Positions 35,468 to 44,129 of a stretch of DNA of 64,000 nucleotides are shown one piece after another. Position 1 is the first letter of the stretch. The number at the start of each line of letters is the position of its first letter. This DNA is from Burkholderia sp. Ac-20365. GTDB taxonomy: Bacteria > Pseudomonadota > Gammaproteobacteria > Burkholderiales > Burkholderiaceae. The notes beneath the pieces are model-generated. The model saw nothing but the letters and a program-made list of their open reading frames with translations, did no database searches and was not told the DNA's origin. Where the stretch lies: assembly GCF_017104715.1 (NCBI RefSeq), contig NZ_JAAGPI010000003.1:426458-490457 (forward strand), in the 5' to 3' direction. The position numbers and the translations under genes were made by a program.

Positions 35468-38095
35468 ATGTCGCGGGGCAGTCGTCGGAACAGGCAGTCG
35501 AATCGAAATCTGAAGAATGAGGGCTTGCCGCGCACAGGACGCAAGACGCATCAGTCAAGCAAGTTTGTACGGCTTGCGCCGGGGATCATCGCTCCGCTGT
35601 TGTTCGGTCTGGGCATCGCACCCAAGATCGCTTTCGCGGTGCCAGGTGTGACGGAAAGCTTTTCGGGTGGCTGGAGCAGCACGACGGGCACGAAGACCCC
35701 CTCTATTCCGACGCCATCGGGCACGGTAAACACCAGCTTCTCAGGTTCGTATGCCTCGTGGGTCTGGAATTACTCGCTTTACAGCTTTACGGTCACCGTA
35801 TCCGGCATTTACACCGCCACGGCCACGACCTCGCCCGTCACTAACACGACGTTCTTCCTGACCGGCCTGTTCTCTCCGAGCTCGACCGCGCCGACAACGC
35901 CGATCACCAACTTTTTCGCGAGTGAGCTGTCTCCCAGCTCATCCAGCCCGTACACCACGACGTTTTCCACACTTAATCTCGTGGCGGGCACGACGTATAG
36001 CGTTCTGATTGCGTACAACATTGGCGGAACCCAATCGGCAGACGCCTTTACGTTCTCAATGACTGGGCCCGGATGCGCGGCGTTTCAGTCGGTCAACACC
36101 TGTGCGACGTCGCCCATCTCTGCAGGCGCAAGCTCCGTCGCTAGCGGCCTGGGTCTGACGACCAGTCCGACGTTTCAGGGCGGCTCCCTGCAGATCGACA
36201 CGAGCAACCAGACGTACAGCCAGAACTTCACCCTCGATGCATCGACCACCAATACGATCGACCAGGCGGGCCATGCTGCAACGTTCTCAGGGGTGTTTTC
36301 CGACGCGACGCATGGCGGCAATATCACGATTGCCAATAGCGGCAGCGGCGGGTCGGTGACGTTCACGGGCGCCAATACATACACAGGGGCGACAACGATC
36401 CAGTCGGGGGCAACGCTTGCTCTCGCAGGGAACGGCAGTATCGCCAGTTCGTCGCAGGTGACAAACAACGGCGTACTGGATCTCTCACAAACCGCAGGCA
36501 CGTCGCTGACGACGCTCGCGGGAACTGGGGTTGTCGCGCTCGGCGCGCAGAATCTGCGCATGACGGCCGCGACAGGCACCTTTGATGGCTCGATCACCGA
36601 CGGCGGCATCGCGGGTGGAACGGGCGGCAGCCTGACGATCCAGCAGGGCGCGCTGATTCTGAACGGCACCAACACGTATAGCGGCGGGACGGTTGTGAAC
36701 GGTGGCACGCTCGAGGTGGGCGACATCGACCACGCGAGCGCGAGCGTCGCGGGCAATGTGCAGGTCAACGCAAGCGGCACGCTTCGCGGGCATGGCACCA
36801 TCACCGGCAGCGTCGCAAACAATGGCGGTACGGTAGCGCCCGGTGGTTCGATCGGAACGCTGAGCGTCGGGGGCAACTATAGCCAGGCAAGCAACGCGAC
36901 GTTGGCAATCGAAGTCAGTCCGACGGAAGCTTCGCTGCTGAAAGTGGCTGGCACCGCGACGCTGAACGGGGTACTGGCGATCACCTATGACCCGGGCACG
37001 TACACGGCGAAGCAGTACACGATTGTCTCTGCTGCGAACGGCGTGAGCGGGCAGTTCTCGTCGGTGACGAGCACGGTGTCGGCAGGTGCGACGCTCGGCT
37101 CGCTGCAATCTGCGCTCGCATACGGTGCGAACGAGGTTGTGCTCATACTGACCAACGTGGTGGCCCCGATCAACACGAGCATTTACACCGCGTTGGGCAC
37201 GACATCCGTGATGGGTGCGCAGACTGCGAACACGAGTCTTCTCGACCGGATGGGGCGTGCCTCCGCCGCGACGGCGGCTTCACCCGCAGGCTGGATCGAT
37301 GCCACGGGCGGACAGACCAAGATCGGCGGCACGAACGGTCTGCCGGGCTTTCAGGCGAACCGCTACGGCTTTCTGTCGGGACTCGATAGCAAGCGCGGCA
37401 ATTACACCGTCGGCGTCGCTGCGGGTTATTCGCACGCCGATATCGACGAACAACAGACGGGCGACTCGGGCAGTGTCGACACGCTGCGCGTTGCCGCTTA
37501 TGGAAGCCGCGCGTTCGGCGGCATCACGCTGTCGACAACTGCGGGCTACGGGCTCGACTTCCTGTCGCAGAAGCGACCGTTTGGTGCCGCCGGCACGGCC
37601 GAAGGCGATCACATCGGACACGAATTCACGTTGGGCGGGCAAGCCAGCTTGCCGTTGTCATTGGGCAGTTTCGTCGTCACGCCGCGCGCCGGCCTGCGCT
37701 ATGCGTACTTCCATGCAAACGGCTTCGGCGAGAGCGGCGCAGGCGGACAGGACCTGAACGTCGGAACCGACAATGTGCATAGTCTGCAGCCGTATGCCGA
37801 AGTCACGCTGGACAAGGCATTGGGTAGCGACCTGAAGCCAATCAATGTGCAGGTCCGGCTGGGCTACGCGCATGAACTGCTGGACACGAACCGCAGCGTT
37901 GCCGTCAACGCACAGGACGGCACGCTGTTCACCGCGCCCGGCACAAGCCTGCCGCGCGGTTATCTGACCACGGGCGTCAGCGTGAGCATGCGCCCGACGA
38001 AAGCGATGTCGGTTTCGTTGGGCTACGACGCATTGATCAACACGACTCATGCGTCGGCGCAAGCGGCTAATCTGAAACTGGGTTATCAGTTCTGA
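35468..38095 (+). CDS. Autotransporter (type Va secretion) with autotransporter-associated beta-strand repeats
   Basis: An 875-residue autotransporter. ATG 35468 follows GGAGAG. The signal peptide is of the extended kind: about 34 basic, polar residues, then FVRLAPGIIAPLLFGLGIAP and cleavage near AFAVPG. The passenger (about 60-570) contains Ser/Thr-rich segments and at least two autotransporter-associated strand repeats, TFTGANTYTGATTIQSGATL and NGTNTYSGGTVVNGGTLEV, that build a beta-helix. The C-terminal 290 residues form the 12-strand barrel, ending LKLGYQF. The passenger lacks a visible protease triad and may act in adhesion or aggregation. Confidence 0.9.
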   Translation: MSRGSRRNRQSNRNLKNEGLPRTGRKTHQSSKFVRLAPGIIAPLLFGLGIAPKIAFAVPGVTESFSGGWSSTTGTKTPSIPTPSGTVNTSFSGSYASWVWNYSLYSFTVTVSGIYTATATTSPVTNTTFFLTGLFSPSSTAPTTPITNFFASELSPSSSSPYTTTFSTLNLVAGTTYSVLIAYNIGGTQSADAFTFSMTGPGCAAFQSVNTCATSPISAGASSVASGLGLTTSPTFQGGSLQIDTSNQTYSQNFTLDASTTNTIDQAGHAATFSGVFSDATHGGNITIANSGSGGSVTFTGANTYTGATTIQSGATLALAGNGSIASSSQVTNNGVLDLSQTAGTSLTTLAGTGVVALGAQNLRMTAATGTFDGSITDGGIAGGTGGSLTIQQGALILNGTNTYSGGTVVNGGTLEVGDIDHASASVAGNVQVNASGTLRGHGTITGSVANNGGTVAPGGSIGTLSVGGNYSQASNATLAIEVSPTEASLLKVAGTATLNGVLAITYDPGTYTAKQYTIVSAANGVSGQFSSVTSTVSAGATLGSLQSALAYGANEVVLILTNVVAPINTSIYTALGTTSVMGAQTANTSLLDRMGRASAATAASPAGWIDATGGQTKIGGTNGLPGFQANRYGFLSGLDSKRGNYTVGVAAGYSHADIDEQQTGDSGSVDTLRVAAYGSRAFGGITLSTTAGYGLDFLSQKRPFGAAGTAEGDHIGHEFTLGGQASLPLSLGSFVVTPRAGLRYAYFHANGFGESGAGGQDLNVGTDNVHSLQPYAEVTLDKALGSDLKPINVQVRLGYAHELLDTNRSVAVNAQDGTLFTAPGTSLPRGYLTTGVSVSMRPTKAMSVSLGYDALINTTHASAQAANLKLGYQF

Positions 38096-38101
38096 TGCAG
38101 G

Positions 38102-38132
38102 GAGCCCGTAGATAAGCAACGTATGCGGGCTC
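38102..38132 (+). terminator. Hairpin after the autotransporter
   Basis: GAGCCCG (38102-38108) and CGGGCTC (38126-38132) can pair across a 17-base loop, starting six bases after the stop codon. The T tract is absent, so this is a weak terminator candidate. A second inverted repeat, AGGTCAGGC/GCCTGACCT, is at 38221-38255. Confidence 0.45.
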
Positions 38133-38589
38133 TGATTCGCAGCGTAAGATTGGCCAGCGCTGCATTTCCTAACGTCTTGAGGTGCTACTGTTCGACTGAC
38201 CTGATCGAACGGCTGCGGGTAGGTCAGGCGAGACGCCGTCAGTTTTGCCTGACCTGCGGCTCAGAAAGATGCTTCCAGCGCTCCAGTTCTGCCGTTGTGC
38301 GCTACGCCTCCGGACGATCCTCGCGTCGTCAGGACTGCCCCGTCTCATAACCCGCCGCAAGAAAGCGCTTCGGCAGGTTGTCCGGAACGCCCTACCTCTG
38401 GCCGCCTCTTTTCTCCCTTGGTGAATGAGGCCGAGCTCTCTCGCCTGGCTTCATCTTTTGCTCGCGCGCGCAAATCAGGTTGATGTCCCCGTGCCGTAAG
38501 TCTGGATGGCTAAAGCGCCTCACCTGCACCCAAATCGCCTCGTCTATAATCGGCATATCCAGAATACACACCGCATGGAGCCGTATCTT
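38133..38589. other. Gap before the two-module DNA-binding-like gene
   Basis: About 455 bases with no supported gene. A TATAAT sequence at about 38544-38549 could be the -10 element for the gene at 38590, but no convincing -35 element precedes it at the right distance. Confidence 0.35.
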
Positions 38590-39987
38590 ATGAGTCAACC
38601 CCGCGGGCGATATGCGGGATCCCGGCGCAACGGTCCACGCCAACTTCACCACGAGAAAACTTCTCCGCCCCAACGGCAGAGTTCTCCGTATGTGAAAGCG
38701 CCGGCCAAAGACGCCGCGCAAACTGCCTCCATCTTCAAGACACGATCGTTCCAGTTTCTAATCGATGCGGTCGGCGCAGAGAATATCGCCATCGCACTCG
38801 AATCGAACATGGCGCGCGTGGCCGAACTGATGAAGGGCGAGCGGTTCACGCCGGAGACTGCCTTTCACATGGAAACTACGCTTGGCTTACCGCATGGTTT
38901 CTTTGACCAACCCAATCCTGCGCTCGCGGACGAGACCATCGCGCGTCTGAAGTCACCGCTCGACTTCGTTCAGATCGATGAAGGTCCCGACACAGCGTCC
39001 GAAGTACCTGAACCGACAGTTGCCAGGACGGTCGACGACGAAGCCGTTCCAGAAGTCAGTGTGTCCGAGGAAGTACAAATGCCCAAGAAAATCACAGCCG
39101 GCTCCCCGAGGACCGTCAAGAACAGTCAAAGCGGAGCGGCCAGACAGCCTAAAGTCCGCGCTCCACTCAAGGCTACGTCTGCGAAGAACAAGGTGTCTCC
39201 CAAAATGCCACAGCAACAACCGCTGGCACTGAGCGACAGTGCTGAGCTGGAGACCATCCGGCGCACCAACCTCCACCTTCTCACGAGTCGCAACGGATCA
39301 AAAGTACGACTTGGCGTCGTCATGGAGATGAGTGCATTCAACATCGCCGACCGGCTCCACGGCAAAAAGCGCATGGACAGTGCAGAAGCAAACCGGTTTG
39401 CGGCGCGACTCGGATTGCCTGTTGGCTGGCTTGACATCCCGCGTACCGAAGCGGAAATTCCGGAGTCCGTGTCGCGTATGCTTGCACCGGCTCCACGCGG
39501 GCGCGCAGCCGTCAAGCAGGACGAGCCGTTGGCGCCGGCCGCGCACAATGACGTACAGGCGAAACCCGCTGGCGAAGCGGTCCGCACAAGACGCAAGCGT
39601 GCGACCGCCGTGGGCGGGTCCGCACAGCCCTCACCTGCCCCAGCGGATGACGCGGAAGTCAAGGAGACGGCCATCGTCAGCGCGCAAGCTCGCGTCAATG
39701 ACTTCTCCGACGACGCTGCCGGCCGCACATTGGCAGACAGTCACGCCGCGGCTCCTACATCGCCAGGGGCGCGCCCGGAGTCAATGCCCGAGTTATTGCC
39801 GGCCTCTGGAGCGCCACCGCAAAATGCGGCGCTACTGCCTGTCAGTTCCGTGACCAGTCTGGACACGCTGCACGGTATTGCACCGATCGCGGAGGCGTTG
39901 ATCAAGACGCTGGCTGGTAAGGCACGCACGGGTCGGCTGGACGAGCTGAAAGCGCTGGAACTGCTGCAGCAGGCTATCCAGTTGTAG
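38590..39987 (+). CDS. Protein with two related XRE-like DNA-binding modules and disordered linkers
   Basis: A 465-residue protein of unknown function. ATG 38590 is preceded by GGAG. Two similar modules of about 70 residues can be seen: module 1 near residues 47-118 (ALESNMARVAELMKGERFTP then ETTLGLPHGFFDQPNP) and module 2 near 220-300 (MEMSAFNIADRLHGKKRMD then ARLGLPVGWLDIPRTE). Both have the shape of a helix-turn-helix of the lambda-repressor type followed by a LGLP(H/V)G(F/W)(F/L)D motif. Linkers are Lys/Ala/Pro-rich and probably disordered. Related proteins seem restricted to Burkholderiales; a nucleoid or regulatory role is inferred. Confidence 0.7.
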   Translation: MSQPRGRYAGSRRNGPRQLHHEKTSPPQRQSSPYVKAPAKDAAQTASIFKTRSFQFLIDAVGAENIAIALESNMARVAELMKGERFTPETAFHMETTLGLPHGFFDQPNPALADETIARLKSPLDFVQIDEGPDTASEVPEPTVARTVDDEAVPEVSVSEEVQMPKKITAGSPRTVKNSQSGAARQPKVRAPLKATSAKNKVSPKMPQQQPLALSDSAELETIRRTNLHLLTSRNGSKVRLGVVMEMSAFNIADRLHGKKRMDSAEANRFAARLGLPVGWLDIPRTEAEIPESVSRMLAPAPRGRAAVKQDEPLAPAAHNDVQAKPAGEAVRTRRKRATAVGGSAQPSPAPADDAEVKETAIVSAQARVNDFSDDAAGRTLADSHAAAPTSPGARPESMPELLPASGAPPQNAALLPVSSVTSLDTLHGIAPIAEALIKTLAGKARTGRLDELKALELLQQAIQL

Positions 39988-40069
39988 TGGTCGAAGAGCA
40001 TGGCGGTGTCGATCCACACGCGACGCCGCTGCAGCCACTCGGCGTGCGCGCCGGGCGCCAGAAAGACGG

Positions 40070-40390
40070 GTGCCTGCCGTTGATATCGAGTATTTAGTAA
40101 TGTCGTCGCGAGAGGTCAGTCCAGCATACTTTGACTTTCTGACGGCAGTTTGTCAGTCACATGGTTTTGCTCCTCGAGTCTTGCATGAGGTGCGGTCGGT
40201 GATGTCACAGATTGCTTTTGTGGGATGTGGTCAGGGCATTGCCCTTGTGCCTGCTTCCATGCACAAGCTCGCGTCTGAGAACGTCGTCGTTCGTCCGCTG
40301 AAGGAGCGCGTGATGGTGGTCACCGCCGCGCTGGCCTGGGATCCCGCCCGTCATAATCCAATGGTCGACGCGATGGTGTCACGGCGATCA
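40070..40390 (+). pseudogene. LysR-family regulator, C-terminal effector-domain fragment
   Basis: The frame reads EYLVMSSREVSPAYFDFLTA, then GFAPRVLHEVRSVMSQIAFV and GQGIALVPASMHKLA, the second lobe of a LysR effector domain, ending near DPARHNPMVDAMV. About 200 N-terminal residues are absent and no start codon or ribosome-binding site precedes it. Translation would run on to 40570 through unrelated sequence. A decayed gene. Confidence 0.75.
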
Positions 40391-40442
40391 TTGGCCGTGG
40401 GCCAAGGGCGTCGACTCGTTGAGACCATTCCGCGACGATCGA

Positions 40443-40600
40443 TCAACTCTGCGGGTGGCGCTGTTCGCAAGCTTCGGGACTCGCCTCTTCGAGCGCTTCG
40501 AGAATGGCTTCGACGCGCATCAGATAGTCGACACCCACCTCCGTCAGCCACACTGCGCGAGTGCTTCTGACAAAAAGCCACGTGCCGACATCTGCCTCGG
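40443..40600 (-). pseudogene. LysR-family regulator, helix-turn-helix fragment
   Basis: On the minus strand the frame ending with TGA at 40443 reads EADVGTWLFVRSTRAVWLTE, then GVDYLMRVEAILEALEEA, the wing and linker helix of a LysR DNA-binding domain (family residues about 45-90). The first helix-turn-helix part and the effector domain are absent. It faces the effector-domain fragment at 40070-40390 tail to tail; the two may be parts of one regulator rearranged by inversion and deletion. Confidence 0.65.
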
Positions 40601-40676
40601 GGTGCCGCGGTCGCGGGAACCGATGAATGGTTTCGCTGCTGGCACTGGCACCTACCCGCCCAACTGCACCCGGATT

Positions 40677-41726
40677 CTATTGTGCCGGGTCAACCAGAAC
40701 CTTCATTTTTCGCCCGGCTCGCAGTTCTTCGAAACCCTCGGCGAGCACATTTTCCAGCGGCACAGTTTCAACCCAACCCGTGGTCCGATAGTGCCCACGC
40801 TCCATCAGGTCGATCACGCTCTTGTAGTCCTTGCCTGTGTAGCAGAGCGTGCCCTGTATGCGCCGCTCACGCATAACAGTCTCGAGCAAAGGTGTCAGCA
40901 TGGGTTTGTCGTAGATCGCAACACTTACAAGTGTCCGATGTTCTCCAAGCGATTGCAGCGCGGTCGCAACAGCTGCGGGAACACCCGCGGCGTCGTACGC
41001 CGCATCGACACCTTCACCATTGATTCTATCCGCGATAAGCGCCGGCACGTCGACGCTTGCGGGATCGATCGTGCGTGCGCCTAGTCCTTCGATTGCCTTG
41101 CGCCGGGTTGCCGAAGGTTCGACGACGTCAATCTCAGTCACGCCCATCCCGCGCAATGCGAACCACAGGCCGATACCAATCGGACCCGCGCCGAAAATCA
41201 GCGTGCGACTCCCGGCATTCACGTCTCCAAGCGTGGCGGCGTGATAGGCGACTGCCATCGGTTCGACCAGCGCGCCCATTTCGACAGGAACGTTCCCCGG
41301 AAGCTTGTGAACCATGTGGCTCGGTACGACCGCATATTCCGCCATGCCACCATCGGACGAGAGTCCCTGGAAGCCCACGCAACTGCAGACGTTATAAAAG
41401 CCCGATCGACACGGCCTGCACGTGCCACAACGAATAACTGGTTCGATCGCGACGTTATCGCCTTCCCGTATGCCCGTGACGTCGGGCCCGATCTCCACGA
41501 CAGTTCCAGAGAACTCATGCCCGATCACGACGGGCAACGTTCTGCCAGTGAGTGGATGCGGCTCAGTCTTCGGAATCAGCACTGGACCGTCGAAGTATTC
41601 GTGAATGTCGGTGCCACAGATGCCGTTTCGACTTACCTTGATCTTTACTTCGCCTTTCGATGGAGACGGCTCGGGAACATCGTCAATGGTGATCTGGCGA
41701 TTACCGTAGTAAACAGCAGCTTTCAT
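40677..41726 (-). CDS. Zinc-dependent alcohol dehydrogenase, 2,3-butanediol dehydrogenase-like
   Basis: A 349-residue medium-chain dehydrogenase. Catalytic zinc ligands are Cys37 (GICGTDIHEY) and the GHEFSG His; the structural zinc site is RCGTCRPCRSGFYNVC; the NAD-binding Rossmann motif is FGAGPIGIGL near residue 177. The pattern, especially GTDIHEYFDGP, is that of 2,3-butanediol/acetoin dehydrogenases, which interconvert vicinal diols and hydroxyketones. It is the last gene of the minus-strand group that also holds an SDR, a flavin monooxygenase and an AcoR-like regulator, so it may oxidise an alcohol produced in the same pathway. Confidence 0.88.
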   Translation of the reverse strand: MKAAVYYGNRQITIDDVPEPSPSKGEVKIKVSRNGICGTDIHEYFDGPVLIPKTEPHPLTGRTLPVVIGHEFSGTVVEIGPDVTGIREGDNVAIEPVIRCGTCRPCRSGFYNVCSCVGFQGLSSDGGMAEYAVVPSHMVHKLPGNVPVEMGALVEPMAVAYHAATLGDVNAGSRTLIFGAGPIGIGLWFALRGMGVTEIDVVEPSATRRKAIEGLGARTIDPASVDVPALIADRINGEGVDAAYDAAGVPAAVATALQSLGEHRTLVSVAIYDKPMLTPLLETVMRERRIQGTLCYTGKDYKSVIDLMERGHYRTTGWVETVPLENVLAEGFEELRAGRKMKVLVDPAQ

Positions 41727-41807
41727 AGTGAACGACTCCTTCTGTTAAATACAGAATTCACGTCGCGGTTCATCATGCAACGCGCGTTACCCACAGATGG
41801 GTGAAGA

Positions 41808-42974
41808 TCAAGCGGCAAGGTTATTCACGGTCTTCTTTCTGGAAAGACCATAGAATTCGAAATAGACGACATAAATCAGCATCACGAAGTTGAGCAGATC
41901 GACCCAGGTAAGCGGATCGCCACCAAAGCCCGGTACGATTTCCGCTTCATGAAGTACGGAGACGGCGAACCATCGGGTGTAGATTTCAAAAGAAATCAAA
42001 CCCAATCCCCAACAAACCGAGGCGCGTATTACCCGGTTCGTGAACATGCTGAACCGGTTCGGCCAGTTGCCTGCGACGTTGACCCAGAAGATCAGCCAGA
42101 CAGCAATCCAGACACCCAATTGCGCGGGCCAGACTGGGAGTGACGCACCGAGCTTTTCGATAGCGCTCGATGGCATAAGAAACCACTTCAGCAACGCGAG
42201 ATGGATTGAATAGAGTGCTGTTCCCAGTACGAAATTGCCCGCCAGTGCTGCAAGCGCCGTGTGGCTTTTCCGTCCCAGCATGGTCCATGGCCAGTTGTCG
42301 AAAATGAGGTACGTGGTTAGCCACGCGACGATAACGGAATAGAACCAGCCGATCGCGACCGGCAAGGTAAGCAGCGGTGCGTGAGGTGAAGAAGTGGTCG
42401 TCAGGTTCGGGTATATAAGCAAAAAATAACCGAGTCCAGTGAGGCAACAACCGCTCGCCAGTTGTGCAACACTGCCTGCGACAGGCTTCACGCCGCTATC
42501 GGACCACGGCCATCCCGACATGCCTGTCGCCAGGATGCCGAAACCGTAGAAGCCGATCAGTACAATCAGGCCGGCCGCACCGTACCCGGCACCGCCCACT
42601 GCGGTAAATGCCGGGTCCAATGCGCCATAGCCATAAACGAGTAAACCCGGCAAAAGGAATGCAAGTGCGACGGTAGCGACTGTCGCGATACATCCCCGGA
42701 CAGGTTGTCTGAATGCCGAAAACCCCGCCATGCCGAAGTTGAACCCGATAAAGACAAGTACCAGGATGCCCCAGAACAGGTACATGCCAAAGGGTTGCGG
42801 CGAGTACTTCCAGACGGCCAGTCTGGCATCGACGAACAAACGCCATATGCACAGGCTGATGACGTGCACAATCACAAACACAGCAACCGAAAACGCAAAA
42901 GGATTGAGGACGAATCCCGCTGGCGCAGAAGAGAGTTCCTCTTGCGCAGCCATGTTCGAACTGGTGGGTTCCAT
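41808..42974 (-). CDS. Polytopic inner-membrane protein of unknown function
   Basis: About 388 residues with roughly ten predicted transmembrane segments, the first at about residues 25-45 (FAFSVAVFVIVHVISLCIW) and the last at about 355-375 (DLLNFVMLIYVVYFEFYG). Conserved-looking features are aromatic-rich loops (GWFYSVIVAW, YLIFDNWPW, WVNVAGNWPNRFS). No ABC, MFS or symporter signature was recognised. ATG 42974 is taken; a TTG at 42989 is possible. It sits between the SDR and alcohol dehydrogenase genes of the monooxygenase group, so it could import the substrate, export a product, or be a membrane-bound enzyme. I cannot name the family. Confidence 0.75.
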   Translation of the reverse strand: MEPTSSNMAAQEELSSAPAGFVLNPFAFSVAVFVIVHVISLCIWRLFVDARLAVWKYSPQPFGMYLFWGILVLVFIGFNFGMAGFSAFRQPVRGCIATVATVALAFLLPGLLVYGYGALDPAFTAVGGAGYGAAGLIVLIGFYGFGILATGMSGWPWSDSGVKPVAGSVAQLASGCCLTGLGYFLLIYPNLTTTSSPHAPLLTLPVAIGWFYSVIVAWLTTYLIFDNWPWTMLGRKSHTALAALAGNFVLGTALYSIHLALLKWFLMPSSAIEKLGASLPVWPAQLGVWIAVWLIFWVNVAGNWPNRFSMFTNRVIRASVCWGLGLISFEIYTRWFAVSVLHEAEIVPGFGGDPLTWVDLLNFVMLIYVVYFEFYGLSRKKTVNNLAA

Positions 42975-43156
42975 GATCGGCGTATCCAATACGATAAGAG
43001 CCCGATCGAATGGCGCGCGGGAATTGCGATAATCAGTCGCGCGCGTGGAAATCGGACGTAAAGAGCCCCAGCCACGTCGATCGACGTGGCGCTATGGAGT
43101 GAACAGGCGTCGGCCGGAGATGGGACGATCCGGCCTGTTACGAGACCGCCAGTGCG

Positions 43157-43936
43157 CTATCGGTAGACCAGTCCTCCGTCGATCAACGGTGCCTGTCCAG
43201 TCATGTAATCGGAGTCAGGGCCCGCGAGGTAGGAAACCAGTCCGGCCACATCGTCGGGTGTTTCCGCACGACCCAGCGCGATACCCTCGACATACTTCCT
43301 GTAGGTTTCGCCGACGGGCGCGCCTGTTATTTCCGCCATGCGCCTGTCTATCTCGACCCACATGTCCGTTCCGACCACACCCGGACAATAGGCATTGACC
43401 GTGATCCCATCACTCGCCAACTCTCTCGCCGCCGCTTGCGTCAACGCTCGTACCGCGAACTTCGTTGCGCAATAAACGCCCAGCAGCGCGAACGCATCAT
43501 GACCCGCGATCGAAGCCGCATTGATGATTTTTCCCTTCTTTTTAAGCGCCTTGAATTTCTTCGCAGCTGCCTGAATGCCCCACAACACGCCCTCGACGTT
43601 GACCTTCAGAATCCGCTCTACCTCGGCCGGCGTGACATCGAGAATTGCCTGTACCTGAGCGATCCCTGCGTTGTTGACCATGATGTCGAAGCTGCCCAGT
43701 TCTTTTTCCGCATGATCGACTGCGGCATAGATATCGTCGCGCTTCGACACGTCGGCCACGTAAGTGGTGACCCGTCGGCCGAGATCGCGAATCTCGGCTG
43801 CAACCGCCTGCAATTTCTCCGCATGGATATCGACCAGCGCAAGGTCGGCACCATCCTTCGCGAGGCGCACTGCAATACCACGGCCGATACCTTGTCCGGC
43901 GCCGGTGACGAGTGCCACCTTCGTATGAATAGTCAT
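43157..43936 (-). CDS. Short-chain dehydrogenase, acetoin/diacetyl reductase-like
   Basis: A 259-residue SDR. The cofactor motif TGAGQGIG is at 11-18, NNAG at 88-91, and the catalytic Ser142, Tyr155 and Lys159 are all present (VYCATKFA). Overall it resembles (S)-acetoin-forming diacetyl reductases (BudC type), including the [16 protein letters not shown] stretch. ATG 43936 is preceded by AAGGAA. In the operon it follows the flavin monooxygenase by about 190 bases and precedes the membrane protein. It probably reduces a ketone or oxidises the matching alcohol with NAD(H). Confidence 0.88.
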   Translation of the reverse strand: MTIHTKVALVTGAGQGIGRGIAVRLAKDGADLALVDIHAEKLQAVAAEIRDLGRRVTTYVADVSKRDDIYAAVDHAEKELGSFDIMVNNAGIAQVQAILDVTPAEVERILKVNVEGVLWGIQAAAKKFKALKKKGKIINAASIAGHDAFALLGVYCATKFAVRALTQAAARELASDGITVNAYCPGVVGTDMWVEIDRRMAEITGAPVGETYRKYVEGIALGRAETPDDVAGLVSYLAGPDSDYMTGQAPLIDGGLVYR

Positions 43937-44129
43937 CGCATTTCCTTCGAGAAGTTTGAACCGGCAGCCCGATTTGTCAGCTTCAACACAAATGGACTGC
44001 CGGACCGTTGCTTTCGGCATGCGCAGAGCTCACTGCTGTTCCGCCATGCCGGTCGCCCCATGAAAGAATTGTTATGCATGCTCGCCTGAACACCGTGACC
44101 TGCGTTCAGCGCCAGACGTCCGCATTGCG

